Assembly (NCBI GenBank): GCA_028023455.1
Contig: JAQFVV010006452.1
Location: 1,170,501-1,234,500, forward strand
Source: Epiperipatus broadwayi
Lineage: Eukaryota > Onychophora > Udeonychophora > Euonychophora > Peripatidae
Direction: 5' to 3'
DNA: 64,000 nucleotides
Shown here: positions 23,920 through 36,348 of the stretch, one piece after another
How the letters are laid out: each line of letters starts with the position of its first letter
How positions within the stretch are numbered: the stretch's first letter is position 1
Made by a program: the position numbers and the translations under genes
Notes under the pieces: model-generated
Seen by the model: only the letters and a program-made list of their open reading frames with translations
Databases searched by the model: none
Told to the model about the DNA's origin: nothing

Positions 23920-26219
23920 TACATACTACTATTTTAAATGTTTTATTGTCAATCCATTAATAACGTTTTCATAATTTAATTATTTTGTGAATTCTGATTC
24001 AATAAATGAAATTGCCAAAAAAAAGAATTATTCTACACTTATGCTGATTTCACATCAACATGACCAGAACATTCTAAAATATTTAAGTACATATATATGC
24101 AGCTGTAAAATTTGCACCACAACACAACCTATGTTTTGACAATTGTATTATTTCACATGTAAACATGTGATAGTCATTGTGGGCCCCTAAAATTACAGAG
24201 TTTGGCAAAAAATATAATTATGTTTAGCAGGTGATAAAATATTTTATTTTTTGATTTTTGCAGAAAATTTAAATCAAGGAAGTGTGGGGTTTTGATAAGT
24301 ATAGAGCCTTAAGTAGTAACACCATTTATACTGCTCTTGGGCAGCTGTATATTTGTCTCTGAAATGACAATTATTAAACTAGTAATATTATTACAATTTA
24401 AAATAGCTTCTTTTGTAAATTTTACTGCTATAGCCATACAAGTACTGTTGATTTCCTCTTACAAAATGTTTACATGAATAGCAAGAGTTAGTTAACAGAT
24501 AATTAATCTGATGCAGATGTTAATAGCTTATCTGTTACACATATAAAACCCAGCTGTGTATTCAGAAGCAAATCCTTGAAGATATAAAGAAATTAAAGTT
24601 GGAACTAAATCTTTTACAACAACTCACATTGCTATGATAAATTGCAAATTCAAAATATATCCAAAGTTTATTGAACATTAAAATGCAATAGTTACTGTGC
24701 AAGATTTTTACAATAATGTCAACAAATTTGAACTGGCTTATAAAATAAAATATTTTTATATTAATATTTATAGAAAATTATGGTGTACTGATATATCAGA
24801 GAAGATTTGATGATTTCTAAAGAAAAAAGTATCAAAAAAATGAATCAAGTTATATGTATTCAAAGATTGTCGTAATTATAATTATTGATGTTCAAAGTAA
24901 AAATGTGTGAAGTTTTGAATGGCAAGGATATTAATTTATGTACAAGTCATAAACTTAAACATGCTGAGAGTAGCTAGCATAAGATTTTTATCTGTTAAGA
25001 CTTGTTTAACTTTTTTTCAGTTTTCTGGAAACAGTGAAATGATATGGGATAGTTTTAAGATGCTTATATTAAATTTGACTGAATAATTAAACAATAGACT
25101 ACTATGATTTAGGAAAAACATTTGATCAGTAGCAATAGAAATAATATGAAATTGCTCTCTATACTTTTAACATATTTTTTAACATCTTTCTACGTCATAA
25201 AATAAAACTTTTTACATAATTAAGAAATATCAATTTTCTCATTGTCATTTCAATACCGATTCTAATTTTCAAAACTGCTACACCTTTTTATTTCCCAATT
25301 TTTTACATTTGGCTCTTATTTTAACTTCACTGCAATATGAAATAATTTCTATTTTGTAAGATTTCAATTATTTTGTAGTTTATAGCTATCTTCGCTCATG
25401 GTTAGAAAATATATTGCTAGACCATAGACAGATTGATTCTCTTAATTTTTATCATTAATTGCTTAACAATTAAATAAATATTTTGTCCAATCATTTCTAA
25501 ACATTTCATTAATAATAATCAAATGGTGTATTTCCAGGAGTTCCATGAGAAGGTTGAGAATCGGAATTGGGTGAGTTAAACGTGACCCATGGATCTTAAT
25601 TTTCACATAGTCTGCTACCGACAACTGCGCAAAATCATCCAAGCAATTACTTTATTTAAATAAATGACCGTTTTGCATTTTCTCAATAAAAAGTAGATAG
25701 CAGGTATTTAACTATTTTATAATTATATTTTCATACACATAATGTGCTCTTTTAATTATTTTTTTTTAAAAAAAAACACTCTTAATAATCTTAAAATAGC
25801 AGTCATTTTAAATTATCATAAATCACAGCTTGAAATCTGAAAAAAAAAGTATGGTTTTTGGAAATATATTTCTCAGAAGGGCTACCGTATGTAAATGATG
25901 TCACTTTAAAAGAAAAATTCCATTAAAAAATTTAAGTATCTTCTATCATGAAATACAATAAAAAGTTAAAAAAAAAACAAATTACATAACTAAGCTTACA
26001 CTAAAACTGCTAAATTTACCCAACTTGCTAATTATATCATGTGACTTCTGAACAACTGGCCACATGTTTTTTAAATTAAGTGGTATTGACTTTAGCTCAA
26101 AATAAAGTTTCATTGACTTTAACTCGACTTTAACTTTTTGCATATATAAATTATTTTTTTATACTAAGAATAAAAGTCACTTAAACTGTCATTTAAGAAA
26201 TTGCATATTCAGTTACTTG
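23920..26219. other. AT-rich DNA, no gene seen
   Basis: About 2.3 kb with no supported feature. The stretch 25530-25640 is less AT-biased and single-copy-looking, but has no recognisable frame. Confidence 0.45.
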
Positions 26220-26248
26220 AGGAGATGTTGTGTTTGGTCTGGATTACA

Positions 26249-26862
26249 GGCCCAACCGCCAGAAATTAATACTAATACCAGTATTACAATTAATATAATA
26301 TTTATTATTCACAACTATATACAATAAATTATACAGTACATATACAATAAACACTAGTTATACTGGAACTCTTGAATTCGAATCTTGTGGTTCTACCACT
26401 TCCAGATACACCTGATAGCTTGCCTCATGGGCAGTGAGAATGACTCTTCCGGCTGTATAAGACAGCTTGCCTGGAATCAACAGTAGTCTTAGCAGTGTCT
26501 GGTCCCTCTGTGGACTTGCCTAGCTGTGTAGACAAATAGCGTATTGCTATTAGTGGGAATGCTGACTGCTGTTCAGGTTAGCAGGGCTTCCCTGGAAGAA
26601 TGCATACAGTCTTTTCAGGTTAGACGGACGTTCTTCCCTGATTCTCACAAAAGGCTGACTATTTAAAGCCAGATCCTTGACCTTATTGAAAACCTTCAGA
26701 TTCAGCAAGCATCGTTGCTTATTGTAATACTCATTGGCTACATTTTTGCTATACATCAGCCTATTGGTCTGTGCAAATAATGCTTAATCCGATCAGATAA
26801 GGACGAATCTGGAATAGTCCACTTCTGAGAGAAGGGAGGACTATAACCGGAGTCATGTGACA
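26249..26862 (-). other. Possible LTR (minus strand)
   Basis: Read on minus, the segment starts with TGTCACATGACTCC and has a TATA-like CTTTAAATAGTC near 26655-26668. A GC-richer 5' transcript-like region follows, then AATAAATATTATA, and TGGCGGTTGGGCC at 26249-26261 resembles a primer-binding site immediately after an LTR. Length would be about 600 bases. No second LTR, gag or pol was found on either side, and the 3' terminus is not CA. The 68-codon minus-strand frame at 26550-26756 is unassigned. A host promoter is an alternative. Confidence 0.3.
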
Positions 26863-26870
26863 TTCTATCA

Positions 26871-27350
26871 ATCAATTGGAAAGTAGATCATAACAACTTT
26901 ATTCAATTTACAAACAGATTTTTTTTCAACCCAAAATTTGTTCAATAACCTATACTTATTTTGAATCAGCATTTTACATGACACTTCTATTAAAATAATA
27001 TATCTACATTTTAAATAATTATTATATTCTATAAAAAATAAAACATAAACAAACTGTAGGCTCAATGTCCACTGTGAAATGCAACATGACCCTTTACGAA
27101 TAATAAAAATGCTCTGCAATAAAATTGTATAATTTGTTTCTATAAAGAATACTTCGACACTCATGTGATCAATCTAGATTAATGAGAGATCTTATTCTAC
27201 AGATCATAGTATTTAAGTATACATTTCCTATCTAATATTGATGATTAGTTAGATTGGATAGGTTTGGCTATCTGAAAGAATAATTTAAAGTCTGTCGTGA
27301 CCTGAAAATAATTATCAGAAAAGTATAGTTATATTATTTATTGAGACTTG
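26871..27350. other. AT-rich DNA, no gene seen
   Basis: A 98-codon minus-strand frame at 26868-27164 has no recognisable domain and the composition of background DNA. Confidence 0.4.
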
Positions 27351-27360
27351 GACACTTAAT

Positions 27361-27740
27361 AGAAGAGCAATACAGAGACTTCAGACCACTCAAAGAAGTA
27401 TGGAGAGATGCATGTTGTGAGTAACAAGAAGAGATCGAAAACGCAATGTATGGGTAAGAGAACAAACAGGTGTTACTGACCTCATTGAAAAATTAAAAGA
27501 TTAAAGTGGAATTGGGTTGGACATATTGCTAGAAGAGATGATAATAGATGGACAATTGAAATCTTAAACTAGATTTCAAGAGATTGTAAAAGACCCCGAA
27601 AGAGACCACATGTGAGATGGATGGATGAAATAAGAAAGTGTGCAAGGGGTGATGTGGAGAAGAGAAGCTGAAGATCGGAGAAGATGGATTAAACTTGGAG
27701 AGACCTTCATCCTGCAGTGGATTGATAATGATGATGATAG
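27361..27740 (+). pseudogene. RTE-like LINE, 3' end fragment 1
   Basis: Across two frames the translation gives the C-terminal end of an RTE-type polyprotein. The order is RAMERCMLGVTRRDRKRN, KWNWVGHIARRDDNRWT, NWIPRDCKRPRKRPHVRWMD and RWIKLGETFILQWID. The copy has at least one frameshift and an in-frame stop. It ends in a short TGA/ATG repeat (GATAATGATGATGATAG), the usual simple-repeat tail of RTE elements. Two more copies lie at 42650-42880 and 49278-49490 on minus. Confidence 0.85.
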
Positions 27741-27792
27741 TTATATTGTTCTAACCATAGCGCTAAAAAAATAAAATTTGAATGGAAATTAG

Positions 27793-28082
27793 GGTATATG
27801 AGCACAGATTTTCAAACGACCTACCACTCTCCACCCTATCTCATAACACTGATACATTTGAAAACATATATGTTGAAAAGATATCTTAATATATATCTGA
27901 GCACTTATAGCATATATGTGTAGAGATGGTAATCTGGAGCAACTGATGATTGCTGGTTTAGTATAAAATACGTATATTGGTGATTATTTATCTTTTCGAC
28001 ATATATGTGTTCAAGTGTATCAGTGTTATGAGATAGAGTGGAGAGTGGTGGGTCGTGTGAAAGTCTGTGCTCATATACCCTA
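27793..28082. mobile_element. Family 2 hammerhead element, inverted dimer
   Basis: Outer inverse arms begin AGGGTATATGAGCACAGA (27793) and end with its complement (28082). The left half is truncated before the ribozyme; the right half carries it on plus. No target duplication was clear. A 65-codon minus-strand frame here is a repeat artefact. Confidence 0.7.
27931..27986 (+). ncRNA. Hammerhead ribozyme relic, family 2 (G12 to A)
   Basis: CTGATGA and helix II (UGCU with AGUA, one wobble) are present and helix I and III are similar to the intact copies, but the GAA strand reads AAA. G12 acts in catalysis, so this copy should be inactive. Confidence 0.65.
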
Positions 28083-28595
28083 TATATTACATATATAGAC
28101 ACAGATATATAATAAGCCTGTGTGTTTCAGTTATTTGAATGAAAATTACAAATGACTATATTAATGTTAAAAATTATCTAATAAATTTTTTTTTTATATT
28201 AAAAATCTATAAATTATTACTAAATTACGTCTAACATATACGTATGTATAAATATTTTTATTCAGTGTGTAAATTTTGTGTTCGACTACTTATATAATGT
28301 TATTCTGTATGTGACAAGTAAAATCTTTATTCTTATCTAAAGTTGAGTTATAAAATTAGTAAAAGCGATTGTTATTGCCCGTTGCTTAGATTCTTCTATG
28401 CTGATTTATTACATCATAAAGTTTTATCTTTTCAAAGTAATAATTGTTTTAGCAATCACTTTCCAAATTAACTCATTTTAACTCTTCAAGGATAGCAGAA
28501 GTAATAATAGGAGTCATAATAGGATTTAAAAAATTATTTATTGAAACGGGTTTTTTTCTCTCTTAAGATATATTTTATATTTTATTCGGTTATAT
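28083..28595. other. AT-rich DNA, no gene seen
   Basis: Nothing was recognised between two family 2 copies. Confidence 0.4.
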
Positions 28596-28885
28596 ATAGG
28601 GTATATGAACACAGACTTTCATACGACCCGCCACTCTCCACTCTATATCTAATAACACTGATACACTTAAACACATATATGCTGAAAAGATAAATAATCA
28701 CCAATATACGTATTTCATGCTAAACCAGCAATCATCAGTTGGTCCAGATTATCATCTCTCACACATAAGTGCTCAGGAATATATTAAGATAGACAATCCT
28801 CATACTTTAATGGACAGGCTTCAGTCTACTCCACACTCCAACTCTTTAACCATCCATCCAATTGAAAATCCGATGATGGAATGCT
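28596..28885 (-). mobile_element. Family 2 hammerhead element, near full-length copy
   Basis: Collinear with the 8.93-9.26 kb copy. The outer part from TATATAGGGTATATGAACAC is followed by the ribozyme on minus, then AAGATAGACAATC, TTTAATGGACAGGCTTCA and CCAACTCTTTAAC. It ends in AT-rich flanks without a confident target duplication. Confidence 0.7.
28696..28750 (-). ncRNA. Hammerhead ribozyme, family 2, intact core
   Basis: CTGATGA is at 28732-28738 and helix II UGCU/AGCA has loop GGUUU. GAA is at 28714-28716, helix III is AU/AU around ACGU, and A17 is at 28705, so the cut is predicted between 28705 and 28704. Helix I pairs ACCAA with UUGGU and AAUC with GAUU, separated by an unpaired UGG on one side. 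All core bases match the consensus. Confidence 0.8.
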
Positions 28886-30100
28886 CTAAGGCTACCCTGA
28901 GGCCGAGATTCTTGTCACCCCCATGTTGACAAAATTTTCATTAGTTTTTAAACAAATTTTTAATTTAAAAAAGTATTGCTTACTCAGAAGATTGAAAATA
29001 TGCAGGTATACAGGCCCTCTGTGAGGGTGTGATTGTGCCTTTGTGCAAGATAAATTTTGGCGCTCTTAGTCTCATCAATAGAACTGGCCTGAATGCATTG
29101 TGATGCACATGACCTCACATTTATCAAGGACCCAGATCAGCTTGATCTATGTCTTTTGCGAAAAGTGAACCATTTTATCACATGCTAAATGAAATTACAT
29201 TTTTTGCCTCTTTAATTTATAAGACCTACAATGATTATCATATGTGAAGTATTACAATTGTAGATGTACTAATATGCAGTAATACAGATTTTTCAGTTAT
29301 GTTGTTTACCTAAATGTTTTGAAATGCTCTGCTGACGTTTATGTGAAATCAGCTTTTCATTAGCATTGTTATGTATTGAATTATAATACACAAAAAATAA
29401 TAATAATAATAGGACATTATTAATGGATTTGCAATAAAACATAAATGAAAAGGAAATATTGTTTTTTTGCAATATATATATATATACACCTGAGTCTCTT
29501 TTTATGTGGTAGATAAGTTCCACAGAAACCCCGCATTAAAAAAATTACACAAAAATAAACTTAACTTACCTTGAAAAATGTGGGATATATTCCGTAATTT
29601 TCAAAAATCACATAAAATCAAAGCAACTAGGTAAAATTACTTTAAAATATGCATAAAAAAGTAAGGAAATAAAGCATGACTAATAAAAAATTTCAAATAT
29701 TTGAAAAAAAATGATACAAGACAATTTTTTTTACTAATTATTTAATTTCATTCAACACAATATGTTTTTATGTGTAATTTATTTTACATTTTTTCATACA
29801 TATTTCAATCATTATCACTGTTTGACAATATTTGGGTTCGTTTATGAACTTGTAAGAAATCAGATTCATCACAAGAGGAAATACAATTAGCATCGACTTC
29901 AGTCTCATGCTGTGTTAATGGTTTTCTGTTGACAATATAATTGGTACTTAAACTTTGAGATGATGATTTTACTAATTGTTTATGAAGCTTGTGATATCCA
30001 GACTGCTATGTCTAGCTACTAGAGAATGCACTTCCATGAGTGCAACTATATATATATAACATGCTTCCATGAGTGTGTTAATAATGATGAACAGTTAAAT
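28886..30100. other. Mostly AT-rich, no gene seen
   Basis: The part 28970-29180 is clearly less AT-rich, with segments such as GGCGCTCTTAGTCTCATC and GCACATGACCTCAC. It looks like the body of an unrecognised repeat or conserved element. The rest is background. Confidence 0.35.
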
Positions 30101-30104
30101 TTTC

Positions 30105-30275
30105 TTTTATATATATATATATATATGAAAAACTTTAAGACAGAAAAAAGTTACAAGTAAAAATATTTAAAAACTTTTAAAGATACATTCTTTTTAAGTA
30201 GAAATTAAAAGTTCTTAAATATTTTTAATTGTAACTTTTTCTGTCTAAAAGTTTCTCCATATATATATATATGTG
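30105..30275. repeat. Short inverted repeat flanked by TA microsatellites
   Basis: Inverse arms of about 58 bases (near 30120-30180 and 30205-30262) share AACTTTTAGACAGAAAAA and AAATATTTAARAACTTTTA with a few mismatches. TA tracts sit at both ends, and a TG tract follows the right end. A MITE inserted into a TA repeat is possible. Confidence 0.6.
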
Positions 30276-31920
30276 TGTGTGTGTGTGTATATAAAACAAA
30301 ATATAAACATACACAGACATAAACTATTTAGCTCTCATTTGAATTTAAGAACTCATTCATAATTTATGTCATTAACAAGAAAATGATTTTCCAATTGATT
30401 AAAATGTTGAAAACTTTCTCGAATCATTTTTGCTGTGAAACAAACAGGTTCCACTTTTGTTTCATTATCTTTTTCTAAATCTTCTACAGTATCTAAATTT
30501 ATTGCCAAACCTTTTTACAACAGGCATGTAAAGTATGTAAAATTTAAAGCATGTATATAAAATGGGAAAATCCTGATTTTAAGGGAAATATGAACTTCTT
30601 TATTGCATAAAAAAAACCACATAAAAAGATATTAAGAAAAAACATGAATCGCATAGCTTCAAAATCTCATTAAAAAATCCACACAAAAAGAGACCCAGAT
30701 GTATTCTATTTTATTTTCTCAAATATTGAATCAATAAAATGGCACAAAATTATATTTATAATAAATAAGGAATTATTTATATATTAGAAGCAGCTATATT
30801 TGCAAGTAAAATTTATATATATATATATCAAAATGTTTTTATCATGTAAAAAAGACCCCCTTTCCCATGAAATAAAATTAGTTAATTAAAACAATGAAGT
30901 TATATATTTTTTTAAAACTAAAGACACAATAGAATATTTAAAAAATTATAATTATTTACATTTTTACCTTTCTATTTACATATTAACTCTCCTGGCTTTT
31001 GTGGGCAAAATGTGATAAATAGCAATCAATTTTAATTAGATTGACTCTAACCATCTTGTTTTTTACTTCATGTCATTCAGAATCTCAGTAATAGATTTTT
31101 TTTGAATGTTTGTTATTTCTGTTGAAAAACTTAATTGTGCAATATAGTCAGGTATCTAGAGATTTTAAGGAATTATCTTATATTTACTTAATGAAAGAAA
31201 TTTTCACACTTACATTGATTATTCGATCAATTTTGAGAATCCATTATACCATGCCTTGCCCTCTTTTTGTTTAATCATAAATTATAATAAGGAAAAAAAT
31301 CCACCATTTGTTTCTTTCATTAGAATAGATAAAGAATTTTGTAAATACTTTCCCAATCGAGCGGTTGTTACAATAATGCTATGTTAATGGAATGCGTGCA
31401 ATAATATGTTTTTAAAAAATTGTTTTTAACTACTTCAATTAGCAACAACTTGATAAAAATATATGTTTTAAAAGTTCAACCTCTCACAAATAACTTGTAT
31501 ACATTTTCTATTAACAAAAATAGCCTCTCTTGTTTTTATTCAATAATAAAAATATTTACACTACTTATTATTTTATTCTTTTAACATTTTAGTTCATATT
31601 TTATATATATATAATACTTTATTATACAACTTGACAATTAAAGATTTATTCAGAATATATTTAGGAAAAGAATTTTAAATTTTCATACTTAGATATTTAT
31701 TCATTAATATTTTAGAAGTCATTAAAACCACTTTGCATTTTATTTTGTTTTGCTTAGATTTGCATTGTAGTGTGGATTATAAATCAATTATGAGTTTTTA
31801 GCTAAAGAACAAGTAAAAAGTTAATACTGCATTAAAAAAAATAATATCATTATTTAAAATAGGAAAAGTTATTTAGTAAAATGTGTAAAAATAATGAGAT
31901 AATAATAACAAAAAAAAAAA
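30276..31920. other. AT-rich DNA, no gene seen
   Basis: Contains the fragment of inverted repeat C at about 30700-30790; otherwise nothing was recognised. Confidence 0.4.
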
Positions 31921-31924
31921 GAAA

Positions 31925-32015
31925 GATACTACCATTACAAAATGTTAGCACAACACAGCATCAAACTCAGACCTAACATTTCAGGGGCAGACACTACCAG
32001 TATTCCCAAGGGAAG
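31925..32015 (-). repeat. tRNA-like SINE head
   Basis: On minus, an A-box-like TACTGGTAGTGTCTGCC is followed about 20 bases later by a B-box-like GGTCTGAGTTTGATGC. Both ends of the spacer match tRNA D-arm and T-arm positions. The fold is imperfect, so it is a SINE head or tRNA pseudogene. Confidence 0.4.
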
Positions 32016-32189
32016 AACACATTTAGAACTTGTGAAACATTACTGATAATTGTAATTTCATCATATGCAAAATTACTGTAATTATGAGGCAATACTTTAA
32101 AAATAAGTTTTATTTTTAAATAAATTATTAATAGTAATATTACTTTTTATATAAATCAGGATATTTAAATAAAAATGATTGGAAAATCG

Positions 32190-32690
32190 AAACATTTTTA
32201 TTAGCATATAAATTTTCTTAATTATTATAGTGAAAGGGCTTCAGCCTGTTCAATTTTGTGTAGTGATAAAGTATTCATGAAATATATTTGCAGCTAGAGC
32301 AACTGCCGTAATAAGTTTAAATAAAGAAATATTTCTTTTATATTTAATAATAAATATTTACAATCAGAATGTATTCCTAGAAATAAGGGGATTCAGAAAT
32401 CTAAACATTTATATATAAGTTTTATTAATTATCATGACAAAATGGTGTCAATCAATTCAATTTAGTGTAATGATAAGAGTATATATGTAATATATTTTGA
32501 GCTTGTACCTAGAAATTTGAAACTTGAGTAATTGTCACAAATAAGTTTAAGTAAGGAAGAATTCCTCTTATATTTAAATAAAAAATATTTACATTTAGAT
32601 TTATTTCTAATGATAAAATGATTCAAAAATATAAACAATTTTATTTACATATGAATTTTATTATCTTGGTATTTTGGTGCCTAAGTAGTA
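32190..32690. repeat. Diverged tandem repeat, about 230-bp period
   Basis: Two units and part of a third recur, with TTTATTAATTATYATG, TTCAATTTWGTGTARTGATAA and ATAAGTTTAARTAARGAA at a spacing of about 210-230 bases. Units differ at many positions. Each contains a weakly tRNA-like stretch (AGTGTARTGATAARAGTA), so an old SINE tandem is possible. Confidence 0.5.
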
Positions 32691-33800
32691 AAGCACCTTT
32701 GTGCCCTACACAATATTCACACCAACATGAGGTGGCCTCATGTATCATTAAATTGATTGCTTGTAAAAACAAAAACACTCATAATATTTGATATGTATTC
32801 ATAAAATATTTTCATCATTGTCTAGACAAATCTTGTTTATTCTCTTAGCCAATTTTATTCATATATACTATGGTGTACTAATTTCAATTTGTTCAATGTT
32901 CTTGCAAGGTTCGTCAAAAGGAAGAGAGTGAAAATCATATACCAATAGATAAAGATCTCATTTTTAGATCATGATGATTATGTGGTTGTTTATTTGTCAA
33001 GTACCTGAAAAAAATCTTAAGACTGCTTTTGATTTGGAAAAATTCTTAAGATTAAACTGGCCACATATTAACCCAGATCAATGCATAACAAGCAGCTGCA
33101 TTTAATAAAACAGAATGATGTAACAGTTCTATCTTTGCTACTACTAATAGTTTAAGTAAAAATTAATATTTCATATTAATTTTATGATATAAAAGATATT
33201 GATTACTTTAAAACAGTAAAAAATAAAAACAATCAAATAATTTATTGCTCAGAAGTTTATAAAAAGTTTGAGTGCCAAAAGTGATGGAAAAGAGTTATGA
33301 TGTAAAGGCTTTGGTTGCCAAAAATTGCCATTCTATCACTGTAACCCATGGATAGTAAATTTAAAAATGGTTACCCATTCTAATGCTATTGTAAAAGTTT
33401 ATTCATCATGTTCGTGTGGGTGTTTTATTTCAGTTGTTAATGTTATTTTATTACTGAGGAAATATTTTAAATATATAGATTTCCAAACTCTTGGTGAAAA
33501 TGCTTATTAAAAAAATTGGTTTAACAAATAACATTTATTTTTTTATTTTTTCAATACCATCGTATTTATCATTTTTCAGTCAGCATCAATTGACTTTAGG
33601 ATAAAAGGCCTCTCTAAATTGAGACCACTAGGTGTTTATCTGTTTGACTATATTATTTGTGATTTTGATTCTATAGTAAGTTTTTTTGTAGAAATACTTG
33701 GAGTTTGTCCGTCTGATCTGTTTAGGAGTGGATTGAAAACTCCCCTCTTTCTAATAATTTCTGAAGTGAGTTAGACAAATAAATATCTGCAGGGGGTACT
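32691..33800. other. AT-rich DNA with repeat B copy 2
   Basis: The segment 33215-33350 is collinear with 22380-22545 (repeat B). The rest of the interval shows no gene. Confidence 0.4.
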
Positions 33801-33814
33801 GTTCTTCTTTTGTA

Positions 33815-36348
33815 GTGACTATGAGTAGATCTGGCAAATTGGCCATTGTGGAAGATTTACTACTTTCACTTTCAAATAATGCTGAAGTATCTGTGTTATC
33901 ATTATATCCTATGGGTTATCCTCAATCAAGCATAGTACCTATTATTCATGTAAAGTATTCAGCCAATAGGAAAAAGTCATCAGATGTTGTTAAAAAAATG
34001 TTGCTTTTTAATTTTTTTGCGAGTGATATTAATAACATGAAAGTCTTTCCAGACTTGTAAGTTTCTAATGCTAGTGGTAGTAATTTAAATAATTCTTTTA
34101 AATCTGACCACAGTCTTTTAAAATCAGTTACTAATAATAAGTTGTAAAATAGTGGAATTGACTTGCCAAATGCAACATCTCTGATAGAAAATCAAAATAA
34201 AGGGGAGGGGGAATAATTATAGAAATACATTTCAAAGTTGTGACTTGAGCCCTCAAGTAAATGTGGAGGTTTGCATATCAACAAAAATAACATGTTTAAT
34301 CTGCTAAACAATGACTTAAATAAAATTTTATCCATAAATGAATCCAATTCTGGTTCTATGATTATTGATCATCAACTATATCAAGAATATACAAACAAAT
34401 TTAATTTAATAGCACTCCCTAATTTGCTTAAATCTTTTTAAAAATTTCATAATGCTAATACAATCATTATTACAATTACAAATGTGGAAGGTGAGCTTTT
34501 TAAGTTTCCATTAGATCATATTTATGTAATGCTTACTCAAAAAACACTTTGGGACATTATATACAAAGTTTTCTGCATCATAACAAATACATCTGTGTAG
34601 AATTCAATAATGCTACTCAAAATAATTTATTTAAAAAAATATTTCTTTAAACGATAAATTGTTGTGTTATATTGATATTAATAGGCATCTTTTTCTTACT
34701 GGACAAATTAAGAACTGTTACATTGACTTCTGTAATACAAATCTTCAGGTTCTGCTTGATGTTTGGAACCATTTCAAACTTCAAATTCTTGCTAGGAAAA
34801 GAGCTAGTATTCCAATATTAGCCACAACAGCTACATTTAGTATATAAATTTTTAAAAAAAGAATTTTTCCAACTAACATCCCAATTCATCATGGCCCCAA
34901 TTATTATTCTTTGATAATAAGAGTTTCACTTCAATGTTTGTTTTGCAAAGCAAGGGCCCATATTGTTAAGGATTGCCCTTCAAGATTTTTTCAACAATGT
35001 ATGATGAAAATGTCCAAAAGTCATGTCTTTCAAAGAATTGCCACAATTCCATAATAATTACCTATCTCTATTCATGAAAATTCTTATACTTCTGCCATAT
35101 CGCCATCTTCAAAAACTACTGCTGATTTTTTCACTTAGGAAACCATGTCCACTGATGCTGAAACAATCTGAAATAGTTCAGGCCATTTTCTTAGAGAATG
35201 GTCTCATCTTTTGTTGAATTTACACCAGTTCAAATGTGTAAGAAGAGATAACCTTGGAGAAAAAAGGAGATGATGAAGGTTAATCAATGTTTTGATGCTA
35301 AACTTACTCCTGAGTTTAAGTATGATTTGAAATCTATGAAAACTAAATTACAGGCATCTTCTATCACAGGGGTTCTTAAAGAATAAAAACACTGGTTAAA
35401 GCTGATCCTCTCCTGAAACCCAGTGTGCCTACAGATTATCATTGGATGAGGCAGGCATTAGCTGCAGTTAAATCCTTATCACAAGAACATATAAAATGCG
35501 ATAGTAGGTACCTCTACAGGTCTTAAACCACAAGCTTACTCTTTGGAAGAAAAGAGGGGAACCCTTCTTTACTTCAACCTACTTTCTATTTAAATAGGTG
35601 AAGCTGAAGCAGTTCGATCTGAGAGTGTGAAGCTATTCAATACTTCACTAATTAAGTCCACATTTCTTATTACACATTAATACTCATGAAATCTTTCAAA
35701 AGTAGGTTGAAGTAAAGAAGGGTTCCCTTCTTTTCTTCCAAACAGTAAGATTGAGGTTTAAGATCTGTAGAGGTCCCTACTATTGCATTTTATACGCATG
35801 TGTTTGAGACTACAGCCTTAATGAATATTACTTATGTAATCAATGTGCGTTTAAATAAATTTATAATTACAACTTTAAATTATCATAATAGGTTTCTCAC
35901 TATAAAATCTTTCCATTGACTCATTGTAAATCGAAAGATTTCATGAGTATTAATGTGTAATAAGAAATGTGGACTTAATTAGTGAAGTATTGAATAGCTT
36001 CACACTCTCAGATCGAACTGCTTCAGCTTCACCTATTTAAATAAAAAGTAGGTTGAAGTAAAGAAGGGTTCCCCTCTTTTCTTCCAAAGAGTAAGCTTGT
36101 CGTTTAAGACCTGTAGAGGTCCCTACTATCGCATTTTATATGCATGTGCTTGAGGCTACAGCCTTAATGAATATTACTTACATAATCAATGTGCATTTAG
36201 ATAAATTTATAATCACAAGAATATAATAAGTGTGCATCCTGGATATGGAAGATTACAAGGGGTTCTTTTAATCTGACTGTAGATGCTGGTATCAAGTTAA
36301 CCATGGACCATGAACTGCCTCTAATTGAGAATGTGTCTACCAAGGTAC
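33815..36348 (+). pseudogene. Gag/ORF1-like retrotransposon pseudogene with CCHC knuckle, split by an inverted element
   Basis: Plus-strand fragments in changing frames look like one decayed protein. An 81-codon frame (33815-34060) opens it. A segment with FDK/LANXX-type hydrophobic blocks lies at 34470-34850. A CX2CX4HX4C zinc knuckle (CLFCKARAHIVKDC) has its metal ligands at codons starting 34935, 34944, 34959 and 34974. A reading stretch TDYHWMRQALAAVKSLSQE near 35425-35485 is cut by the element at 35492-36211 and resumes after it as SQEYNKCASWIWKITRG and MDHELPLIENVSTKVQ, ending at a stop near 36348. Knuckles of this type occur in gag proteins of LTR elements and in ORF1 of some LINEs; I cannot tell which. 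No reverse transcriptase was seen nearby. Confidence 0.55.
35478..36225. mobile_element. Inverted element D with 14-bp target duplication, inserted in the gag-like pseudogene
   Basis: Direct repeats at 35478-35491 and 36212-36225 match at 13 of 14 positions (ATCACAAGAAYATA). The body has an outer inverted pair, about 35492-35697 against about 35931-36138, with an extra partial copy in plus orientation between them (about 35700-35880). The right end extends about 73 bases past the arm. Repeated marks are GACCTGTAGAGGTCCCTAC, AAGTAGGTTGAAGTAAAGAA and CTTTTCTTCCAAA. Fragments of the same family lie at 38945-38997 and 47945-48110. Architecture matches the hammerhead elements, but I found no CTGANGA core in this family. 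Confidence 0.75.

Noticed and set aside
29050-29130. TTGATGAGACTAAGAGCGCC on minus as a hammerhead relic
   Set aside because: C3 is changed, helix II is not convincing and GAAA is absent; too weak to call.
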